Assembly: GCA_033807695.1 (NCBI GenBank)
Contig: CM066301.1
Coordinates: forward strand, 1 to 64,000
DNA: 64,000 nucleotides
Direction of reading: 5' to 3'
Source: Daedaleopsis sinensis
Taxonomy: Eukaryota > Basidiomycota > Agaricomycetes > Polyporales > Polyporaceae
Shown: positions 48,182-58,600 of the stretch, one piece after another
Layout of the letters: every line of letters begins with the position of its first letter
How positions within the stretch are numbered: position 1 is the first letter of the stretch
Notes under the pieces: model-generated
Databases searched by the model: none
What the model was told of the DNA's origin: nothing
Seen by the model: the letters and a program-made list of their open reading frames with translations, nothing else
Translations under genes and position numbers: made by a program

Positions 48182-49817
48182 ATGTGCGCAGACTCCGACT
48201 CCGACTACGGGGAGATGATCCCCTGGAACTCGCAGCTGGAGGCGCATTTGTTAGAAGTAGAAGAAAAGCACCGTGAGTCCTGCCACTTGTCTGCAGCTTA
48301 GACGAGCTTTTCCAAACGCACGTCTACTGTTGGGTATCAGAACAAGAGCAAGAGGGCAAGCAAGCGGCACAGCGCCGTGAAGCAGAAGAGAATCCTGCAG
48401 ATGCCACACAGACAGAGGACGATGCGGACCACGCCTCGTTCGCTGACTTGGACTGCAACACCGACGATGGACAACTTCTCACAGCTCGCGTTGCCGATGG
48501 GAACACCCTCCACACCCCTATCGCATCGCAGGCTGCAGACGATGACCCAGAGCCGAACTTCGAGGCAGCGCAAGGTTAGTCGTGATGTACATGCAAAGTA
48601 CAACCGTCAAGCTGACTTTACGCAGTTCCGTCGCACAGGCGTGACGCATCCGCCCTGCGCGAGCGGATCGTCGAGTGGCTACCCCAAGCGTTCCAAAGCA
48701 CAGGAGGCTATGAATGCATGGAGGAGTCTGGCTACCAGCTTCGAATTGTGCGTTCACCTGTGCCCTTGTACAGTGACTTTGTCCACTAATAATGGCGCAG
48801 ATCGACGGTGGTATCATTGAAGACATCCCCGTAACCCACCGTGCCCTGTGGTCGATGGACCAGTCGACTAGGCCAAACGTCTCAGGCAGCCAATGGTTCT
48901 ACATGGGGCGTCCGATCAAGCAGGTACGTCGCTGCGAGCACAACAGCGAGCACAACAGCACGTCCATACTGAGGTGCATGTCATAGATTCAAATCTGTGG
49001 CCGCCTGCTCGCGTTCGATTTCAGTTCTGGCTGTGTCTTTCTGGAGATCGAGGACGCAAACAAAATCCGCTGCCATGTCCACCACTTTCTTAACAAGACG
49101 TCTGACCATGTCCAGGCGCTGTACGGAGCCCTCGCGTAAGTCCAGTGCCAGCATTGTGCGCAGATAGTAGCTGACAAATGCAAAGTCCGGGTGTGTACTT
49201 GAAGGCTGTTGTACGGCCCGAAATCCAGTACAGGTGGACCCAGAAGTGTATTGTGCTCAACACAGACACTGTCCCGACTGTGCTGGACACCGACAAAATG
49301 ACCGCAACACTCGCAATGGCATACTGCATGCGCATGGTGCTCCGGAAACTTGCGATCCGGGTATGTGATGATAAACTGCTTGCGCGTATGAGACATTTAA
49401 CTTCTTGCAGTGGCGCGTTTGGTGGCTCGAATACGGTCTTCAGAAAGCCGTTCAGAGCGTCGGGTATGTCTCGGTGCCATGGAACCCGTCGCCGCAGGAC
49501 TTCCAGGTGGAGGCAGCCTATCAACCAGCAGGTCAACGCATCCTCAACGAGACACTCGACCGGTTCAGAGACGGCGATTGTTACACAGGAGCCGACGCTC
49601 TCGAGGTCGTATGGGTCGCCCGAGCGGCGCTTCACGAAGAGGGACTGTTCAACGCCAAAGTTATAACGCAAGTCAACCGTTGCTCCTTGTGTGCACCCAC
49701 AGCATCTAATTCACCCTTAGGTTGGTTGTGAACGAACTCCTACGCACCGGCAACTGGTTTGAATTTCAAGATCACACGCACCGGCTGATGTGGAGGCGGA
49801 TGGCCTGGACGGAGTAA
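48182..49817 (+). CDS. STN1: STN1-like OB-fold / winged-helix protein (CST telomere-capping family)
   Basis: Eight exons join in phase to 415 residues: 48182-48272, 48341-48574, 48626-48747, 48801-48923, 48987-49135, 49186-49360, 49411-49667 and 49721-49817. The last intron is GC-AG (donor GCAAGT); no GT donor restores the frame. Residues 1-110 are acidic. The core has ALWSMDQ, FYMGRPIKQ (182-190) and then IQICGRLLAFDF...FLEIEDANKIRCHV. This fits the STN1 OB-fold pattern: a leading W, a hydrophobic-Y-x-G-x-P-I-(K/R) turn, then strands with an (I/V)xG and an acidic DD/ED loop. Residues 299-415 fit a C-terminal winged helix (ITLVVNELLRTGNWFEF). STN1 caps telomeric ssDNA and recruits pol alpha-primase. 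RPA32 is the main alternative, but the turn motif favours STN1. The first intron carries the palindromic core. Confidence 0.65.
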
Positions 49818-49894
49818 TTGGCATGTGTGGGTGTAGAAGCCATTAGTGCTACATTTTGAAACAAGTGTCTATTCGTTGTTGAAACGCTTAAAAA

Positions 49895-50131
49895 CGCGCG
49901 GGCACCCGTACCCGGGATCACAGACCTCTTTGTGTGCGTCGAGACCCCGCGAAAGACCCGGGCACCCCGAAGTCCGGCGTTCCCAGGTGATTTAAGTGCG
50001 TACTGGGGGAAGTGCGAGAAGACAGGCGGTTAGTGCCAATTTATGAAACGTGCGTCTATAGTGAATGTACAAGTGCGTCAGACGTATCTATGCCTGAAAA
50101 GACCCGGGCACCCCGGAGTCCGGCGTGCCCG
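49895..50131. repeat. GC-rich hairpins between convergent STN1-like and 1426-aa genes
   Basis: A partial member at about 49,895-49,918, then fuller hairpins at 49,957-49,987 and 50,102-50,131 (CCCGGGCACCCCGGAGTCCG / CGGCGTGCCCGG). The last one sits 7 bp from the stop codon of the minus-strand gene, i.e. at the very start of its 3' UTR. Confidence 0.75.
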
Positions 50132-50137
50132 GATGAT

Positions 50138-53100
50138 CTACATGCGAATGCGCTTGCGTGGGGGCATATCCTCCTCGTCGTCACTATCGTGTTCCCGCCG
50201 CATAGACGGCCCCGCGACACGTCGAGTTGTCGAGGACCACGACAGCTTGCCACTGTCCACCAGAGAGCCCACACCTTCGGGGCCGAATATGAGTATACAG
50301 AGTTGCCGGGTTCCATTGGGTGCCTTCTGAAGGTACTCGACAACCGTCTGGTACCAGCCGTACAGCTGCTCCTTGGTGCGCGGCTGGAAATCGCTGCCGA
50401 CACGGGGCGCGGTCAGAGAGCGTGGTTTCGTTGCAACCACTACGCCCATGCGGACGAGGTTCACGACCGCCAACGCCTTGGCCGCTGTTGGAGTGCAACA
50501 TGTTAACGGTAAGTGCGGGTTAGCGACAGATTTGAAAACACATCACTAACAGTGCTTTTTGTTCCATACGGTCATGCCCTCGCCAGGGTTCGACTCCACG
50601 TGCCGTCGCAAAGGAGAATCCTCATGGATCCAGCAGAGAAAGACGACCATCGCCTGAGAAAAATACAGCGAGGGGGTGAGGCCTTTGACCTTGCGTGTCG
50701 TCCAAGGAATGTTGCGGAACAGTGTGATGCTCTGCTCAGCGGGACGATTGCCCCATTTGTTCAGAGCATCCCGCACATCGGGGCTGCCGCCCGACGGCCA
50801 GAAGACGTGTGGCGTCATTTTGGCCAGCAGGAAGGCCAGGTGCCGGGCGAGTCGCGCGCGCCAGTCCCCCGAATGCTGTTGGAGGAACTTCTTCGCCCAC
50901 GTATACCACGCGACGGTCAGCGGGTCGTCGACAACCCCTTCCGCATCCGAGACGTCAAAGTCCACCGGCAACGAGTTGTGGGACAGGAACTTGTGGTAGT
51001 CGTCGATGCTGGTACTCTTCGTGCTCCATGGCGCGTTCGCGTCGCTTGCCCGGACCGCTTTCGCGGTCTGGATGAGGTTCAAGTCCATACGGTCTTCGTT
51101 GGACATGGGTGTCGCAGCGTTCAAACGCGTGCGAGCGGAGTTCGGCAGGCCGATGAGCGTCCATGCCTGGGGAGTTGGATCGCGCTGTCTGCGATCGGAG
51201 AGGTCGGGGTAAAAGTTGATCGCGGCCTCGTGCACGCACGTCTCCAGCACGCTCTTGATTTCGTGTTCCGCCTCCGCCTGGGTGGCTGTCGGCGAGACGC
51301 GCAACAGGCATTGCGCGACCGCAGTGCGGAACACCGACCATGCTCGTCCCCGCGACCACAGAGGTGACCGCACACCGTTCAGCGAGGTGGCAGTCGAGAT
51401 CTTGTAGAGCCTGTCCACAAAGTCCCGTGGGGAGCACGAGTCGGTCACCGAACGCTGCAGACCCTCACCGTACATCCCACGCTCACGCTCCACGATCCGT
51501 GCGAGGAGCCAGTAGGGATTGGTAGTGTTGTCGCCCCAGGTCAACGGCTGTTCGAGCTTCTTCCAGACATTGAAGTGATTGCGACGCGCCGTCATCCATA
51601 TGCGATCGGGGTGCGACTTGTCCGTAGGCACCAAGGCGTCGTCCGCATCCAGGGCGTTGCTCACGAGCGTTCGGACGTCCTCAATGTACGCAGCGACCGC
51701 AATGCGGCAAACTCGGATGAGCTGGTCCTGAGTCGCGGCGAGAGAGTGGGCGGGACCAGAGTCCTTCTCCAGGGCAAGCAGCATCTGGAAATTGCTCAGA
51801 TATCCCTGGGGTAGTAGAGCAGCAGTTAGCGAACATCTCGCACACAGAATCCACCTACTCACCAGAAAGTGGTCCTGTCCATACGTCAGCTCCTGTGCGC
51901 GCTTCGACGCGAGGTACGGCATGTTCGTGCGTCGGTCATACGGCCAGAGCGAGAGCAGGATGTGAGGCTGCGTGTTCGTGACGCCGCCGAACGTGAGGAT
52001 GTCGGAGAACATCGGCATGCAGCCGTCCTTCAACGCGCGCGACGCCCAAATACGGTTCATGAGCCCCGTCGTGAGCACGCCTGCGAAACCGGTGTGTGCG
52101 AAGTTGAGGAGGCGTTCGCAGACGGCCATCATTTCAACATACTGCGGCGCAGGAGCTGCCTGCAGACGGAGAATCCACGGTTGCCTTCGCGTGCCAGCCT
52201 CCTGAGCGTTGACCCGTGATCCGCTCGCACCCTGGCTCCCAGCCTGAGTCGGCGGAGGCGTGTTATATGCAGACGCAGCCCGCTGACTGCTAGGTGCACC
52301 TGCCCTCGGTACACGGTTCGCAAGAGTGGCGCACACCTGGGTCGGTTGACTCAGACGTTCACGCCACAGGACCTCCATCAACGCGGTGATAGGATACGTC
52401 GTGTCGAGATAGATACGTGGGAAGACCTGCATTCACATTGAACAAAGGCATTAACCCGGATAGAACGTGTTTTCGAAACGCGGCACTAACCTTGGGCATG
52501 AGCAAGACCGACGTGGTTTTCAGTGCGGTCAACACCGAAGGATGCGCTCCAAAGTCCAGCAACTGGCTGATCACCGAATTGTAGAAGCCGTCGTCGTTGT
52601 CGAAGACCTCGGGGTCCATGCGGTGCGGATGGCATCGGAAAACGTTCTCGAGGCGCAGGTACCGGTCCGCGCCCGCCTGACGAATCTTATCTGCGAGCTG
52701 CTGATGAGGGAGACGGTGCTGCGCGTAGAACAGCAAGTTCTTCGCGTGCAACTCGGCCTTGGCACTGCGAGCGTATGACCCTGTGACAACCCCCGTTAAG
52801 GGGCCGGTCTGAGCGAGATGGAGGCGTGCCGAGGCGCGAACGCGGTGCGCAAGCGTGTTGTAGCATTGGGAGCTCACGGGCTCCACGCACAGGCCTCGAC
52901 GGTCGACGTCACGGATACGATTGTGAAGCTGGTAGAGCAGAGGCATCATCGGCTGAATGAACCCTCGCGCCTGCCACTGTCCGACGCTCGGAATGAAACA
53001 GTGAGGGTATCGAGTGTGGGGGACGTCGTTGGCACGCAGACGACGGTGAACCTCTTCCTCGTCGATATCGTCCATGTCCTCGTCCCGTAGGCCTTGGCCG

Positions 53101-55149
53101 AGTCCCCGCTCATCCGCGTACTCGTCATCGAAGTCGCCGTTGATAGGAACAGTCGACGGCGCGACAAACAGGGAATGGACCTTGCTGAGGTCCTGTAGCA
53201 CTCCCGCGACTGGCCACTCCGATCCGTCCGGACACTGTGGAGTGCGGCGAGGTACCCGCCGCCCGCTCGCATTGTAGATCGGAATCTCTTCGTCCAGTGG
53301 GTTGTACAGCGGAAGATCTTCAAGCTCCTCGACAGTCTCGAATAACCGCCGCGTGGTAGGGTTGGCAGAGTCGTAGATGTCTTCGTGCTCCTCGAAAATA
53401 TCATCGGGATCCACTTCAGCCCATTGCGGAGGAATGATAACCCTGCAGGCAATCAGACGATGGCGCTGCAGCAAATAACGAACACGTACGAATAATGAGT
53501 CGCGAGTGCGAATTCTATGCGAGAAAACTTGAGGGGATCCATGTCCTTGCGCCAGAAAGCGGAGTCGATGGCATGACCAGGCGGGCGGGAGACTATGCGG
53601 TTCTGGCCGTACATGATGATGATGCTGACAGGGGTGGCATTCGCAAAGATCGGAAGCTTGTACGATGCGGGAGAGTTGCGATACCACGAGGACCAATTTC
53701 TCTTGAACGCGTCGTTCAACGCAATGAAATCATCCATGGAGAACGTCAAGTCTCCGTGTTGTCTGCATGAACACATTCAGCTCGGGTAGTCACAGGTATG
53801 GATAGTGACCGCTTGGGGAACGCATGACTATCTCCACTGACACGGGGATGCTGTCTCAGCAGGTTAGTGGTGCTTTTCAGAAAGCACGTCTAAATCCCCG
53901 GGTACGCCGAGGTACGGGGTACCCGGGTCCCCGACGGATGTTTCGCAGGGTAGATACGTCTTCCAAAACGACGTCTAACACCCGGGTACGCCGAGGTACG
54001 GGGTACCCGGGTCCCCGACGGATGTTTCGCAGGGTAGATACGTCTTCCAAAACGACGTCTAACACCCGGGTACGCCGAGGTACGGCGTACCCGGGTCCCC
54101 GAGGGAGGTTTCGCAGGTTAGGGATAGAATTGTACTCACAGAATTCTCGTCGTGAGCGCCAGCGTCCGCTCCGATGTGACGTCAGGGTATTCTCCGGCGA
54201 CGTGCGCAAAGTCGCTGTACCGAATGGAGGAGAAAAGAAACGACAGGAAGGCCCAGATAATGTTCGCGGACGGCCGATCCATACGAGCCGGGTCCCGCCC
54301 TTTGCCAACAGATTGCATCTCAGCGTACCTCCCGACGCATTCGTCGGGGGCCATGATAACCCAGACATCCTCACTGGTGCGAGTCTTGCCCAAGTATAGC
54401 ATGCGCCCAGTCGGATCGAAGCCTATGACCTCCCGGTCGCCGCGGTAGTCCCAGTGCCGGCACGACGGTTTGAACGTGAACGTCCAGGAGGGGTCGTTCC
54501 GCACCTCCTCGAGTTTGACGTTCGGGAGGACAGCGTCCAGACCACACTCGGCGGACAGCCCGAACTTGTAGTCATATCGAACCTGCAGCGAGCACCACAG
54601 CTCACAGCGCGAACCTAGGATCAACAACGACCACTCACCTCCGGTATCGTCCAGAAACCGTCCTTGTGTCCGCCCGGCCTCTTGTGTTCGTCGTCGATCA
54701 CGACGAACCGCTTCTCCTTGAGCAGAGACACTCCGGCGCGAACGTTTTTCGAATGGCGGATGTGGCACAGTTCGCTGAGTAAAATCCGCCGGGGAGGCAT
54801 CGCCGCGTAGCCCTGCAGGTCGGTGCGTGCGCGCAGCTGCGCCAGAAGGACGTCCGCAGTGAGCAGGTCTTGAGACAGCGGGTCGTCGCACTCCAGAGTC
54901 GCCGGAAGGGACGCAACATCGTGGTTCAGGATGTTCACAGGCTCACCGGCCGTGTTCTCGAACGCTTCTTGACCTAAACCGTCGGCATCGACCCCATCTT
55001 CCTCAGCAGGCAGGCTGGCAAGTCGTTTCCCCCTTTAGCTGTGCATTCGAAAACACGTCGCTAAACCGCATTTCTTACCTAAACGGTACTTCTTGCTCGG
55101 CGGGCAGGTCGTCGTGGAACCGGAGAGGGCTGAAAGCACGCAGAGACAT
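50138..55149 (-). CDS. 1426-residue protein of unknown function (island protein L1)
   Basis: Eight exons join in phase: 55149-55079, 55014-54639, 54582-54140, 53762-53490, 53442-52491, 52426-51863, 51805-50551 and 50484-50138. The start is MSLRAFSPL; the end DDEEDMPPRKRIRM looks like an acidic patch plus nuclear-localisation signal. No known domain is recognised. The N-terminal half has well-folded-looking sequence (HIRHSKNVRAGVSLLKEKRF, GFDPTGRMLYLGKTRT) and an acidic insert around DDIDEEEVHRR. Introns after exons 5 and 7 start GTTAGTG, using one arm of the palindromic core as 5' splice site. The intron after exon 3 is 377 bp and holds three GC-rich hairpins. The frame is intact throughout, which argues for a used gene. 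Confidence 0.75.
53863..54095. repeat. Core + hairpin units inside an L1 intron
   Basis: Three hairpins at 53,896-53,927, 53,981-54,011 and 54,064-54,095 (CCCGGGTACGCCG...GTACCCGGG), each preceded by a core-like segment (GGTTAGTGGTGCTTTTCAG...ACGTCTAA; CTTCCAAAACGACGTCTAAC). The spacing of about 84 bp between units, with the repeated CCGACGGATGTTTCGCAGGG linker, shows tandem duplication of core plus hairpin. Confidence 0.85.
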
Positions 55150-55612
55150 CGAGGGAAGCTGAAGAACGCACAGAGGAGACACAGTGAGCAGACAGAGAGT
55201 GTGGGCAACAAGGGGGAGAAAGGAAGGAGGAGGAGAACTTGAACGCAGCCAACCCTGTTCTACTTCGGGTTTCGGAACGAGACAGGGGCGGTTGGCGCGC
55301 AATATTGATCGTTGATGCGAGCCTAAATGGCTAAAACCTTGCTCCTACCTGCGGTGACATCACAGTGGCTAAATGACGGGAGGCACGGAGGCGCGGTGAT
55401 CGCATGCCACATGCGCGCGGGCGCGCACACCCGCCGCCTGGAACATCGCCTTTCACGCAGTGCGGATGACACAATAATACATTTTATTCATACACTTCTT
55501 CGGGGGATACACAACTACAACACTACACGCGATGCGGTCCATTCAATACCAACGGGATGCGGGGGGAATGCGGATAGCGGGACATTTACCAAAGCACGTC
55601 TAATGCGCGAAC

Positions 55613-58600
55613 TCAGACAGGCATGCCCATAGGGACGCTGGTGCCCTGGGTGCTGGGCTCCTGGGCCTCCTCGTCCGACACGACGACCTTGCTGTTCTTC
55701 GCTTTCTTCTGCTTCGGGCTGCGCTGCTCCGGGCTGCGGCGAACGGACGGGCCACCGGTCGCAGACGATTCTGCGCGTCGACGTTTCGGCTTCTGCTCTG
55801 CACAGAAGGAGTCAGCAATGAAAACGCAGCAAGTCCGTACCTGTAGAACACGTACCGGTCTTGACCCCATGCACACGGGGAGCCTTTCCGGCGCGGGTAG
55901 CCATCCTGCTCACCACAGAGCGACGCGCAGGCCGCCCAGAGCTGTCAGACCCGATGTCCATGTCCTCTGCGGTGTCCGAGCGCAAAGACGCCGCACGCGA
56001 GGGGCCCCCGCCCGGCTGAGACAGGTCGAAAGCCGGCGGCGTCCCTGCGGGCAACTGACCATCTTGCCTGAGCGGAATCTCAGGGCTCGACTGTCATCAA
56101 ATGTTAGTGGATGTGAGCGGCAGCAGACGCGAAGTCACATACCGTCTGGTTCGTCAATCGACCGCGCGGAAGGACGCGACGTGCAGGTGGATTGCCCTGT
56201 GTCAGTTGCGTGGGTGTGGCCTCCGCCTCTGTCTCCAACGGATTGCGGAAGACAAAGTTTTCCTCCGTCAGTCCAAACCTCGGCATGACTTCCCTGAAGG
56301 CCGCCACAGCCGCGCGGGTGGGCGTGTCGAACGGGTCCGAGTCCTCCCCTTCCGCAAACAGATCCGCGTTGTCTTCGGGGGAGTCGCCCTCGCTAGCAGA
56401 GCCATCGTACTGTTCGGCGTCCGCATCCGCATCGGCGTCCACGTCCGCGTCCGCATCGGGGTCCTGTTCGACCTCCTGTTCGTCGTCCTCGTCGTTGGCC
56501 TGGAGACCCTCAGGCTCGGTCACTGGCACGACCGACCCTTCCCCGTCCTGAAAACACCACATAGATGAGCTTTTGCAAAGCTAGCACTAACCTTAGCACT
56601 AACCTGGGAATGGACGTCGACGTCCATGGCCGCCGCAGAAGCACTCGCCGCGGGGAGACCAGCCCCCTCCGGAGAACCCGACGCAGTCTTCCCAAAGCCA
56701 GACGGCACGCTGGGATCAAAGACACGCACCTCCTTCAGCGCGGTGACCAGCGGGTGCGACCGGTTGCAGAACGCCGCATCGTCGAGATTGCGGAAGCCCG
56801 CGGTCCAAGCCGCGTCGTCGCGCGGATCGTGCCTAAACTCCGTCAGCTTGCGCGGCTTACCATCCTTGACAGCGTTGAGGCTCGACGTCAGGTCCGAAGC
56901 GTTCTGCGCCTCACGGACACAGTCTTCGCGTGAGGTCCCAAACACCTCGTGCCACTGGTCGAACTCCTGCGGCAGCATACCGTCCTTCAGCATCGGGTTC
57001 ATACCGCTCGCCCTCGCCAGGATCTCCCGCAGGTGGAAGTACTGGTCCGCCAGCACCGGGTTCTCCTCGCGCATCTCCTCGAGCGAACTGTACGAGTTGG
57101 CCTCGCGCACAGAGGGAGGCACCGCAGGCACGAGCTCCCCGCAGACTCCGTACTCGTCCGCTGTCACGTACGGAGCCTCCTTCGGGAGACCACCCATCCG
57201 CGCCTCGATCCGGTTGGCGTTCTGCAGCAAAGCCTGCAAAACCTGACTTAGTCGTGCATTTCAAAACCCACAGCTACACCGTCACTTACCAGAAACAGCC
57301 GGTCAAAGGCCCGTGCGACGTTGTACTCGACGTTGCCTGCCGCGTGAGGAGCACAACGAGCCACAGTGCTCTTCTCCAGCCACTTCCCGAGCTGCCCAAA
57401 TTCCTTCGCGTACTGAGCCTGTCGCGCGACCGCCTTCGTCCGCTCAGAGCTGCTGACCGCGACGTCCAAGACACCGTACGTCGTCTGAGAGTCCAACACG
57501 AGCTTCTCAATCAGCCCGTCGTCCCAATTGCACCAGCGAGGTACGGCGGCCTTCTGCCGCGCGGACGACGTCATGAACACGTCCGCCATGGGGGTGGATA
57601 TTGATGCGAGGAAGTCCATGAAAGAGGTCCGCAGTGCAGAACCGTCCTCGGTTTGCAGCACCCGCCCGGTGGTCGCGACTTGGTGCCTCAGCTCGATCTG
57701 AGCGAGTGCGGTCAGCGCGTCCCCCCCGCCATGCTTGGTCTTCCAGCTTTCGTTGCGAAGGCCCCAAGTACGGTAGATCATGCGCAGCGCAGGGTAGCGG
57801 TTGAAGTCGGGAGGAGGGATGTCGGGCAACGACTTCGTCAACGGGTCCGTGTTGAGCAACGAGACGTCGCAGTCCTTGAGCCACACCCGCACGCCCGCGA
57901 GGTGCCCCGTGTTGTTGGGGGAGGCCTTCCACCGGGCAAGGACCTCAGGAGTGGGGAACAACTTAGGATTCATGGCGCCGGCCACCCAGTGTCGCATCCC
58001 GTCGATCTCGTTCTGGTCGTGGCGAGTCAGTTTGAGTGACGTGCCGATCTTGTTGTGGAATTGCGCCCAGCCATCCGCCACGACGACCTTGCTCTTGTCG
58101 GCACCGAAATGGTCAACGAGCGTATGCCACTTGTTCGACGTGATCTCCCATGTACTGAGGATCTCCTTCGTAGTGAATTGGCGCATGACAGCGTCGACCG
58201 CGCGCAGTTTCGACATGTTGTTGAACAGCCAATTGTAGAACTAACAAATATAAGTCCGCTGCGTTGTACGTGCACAGCATATTACTTACCTTGCGTTTGA
58301 TATCGCCGTCGACATCGAACAGATCACTGCCTTCGATGACACCAAGGATGTACGTGCAGGGATCGAATACAACGTGCGCACGAGAGACGGTGCGCATGAA
58401 CGTCTCTGCGAATGGGTCCAGAAGGCGAGCGATCTACAAATAGCGAGGTTAGTTCTGTGTTTCGAAACGCTCGTCCAGCAGCCGTCTACGCCGGGGTCCG
58501 GCGTAGACGGGCTCTGCGAGGTTAGTTCGGTGTTTCGAAACGCTCGTCCAGCAGCCGTCTACGCCGGGGTCCGGCGTAGACGGGCTCTGCGAGGTTAGTT

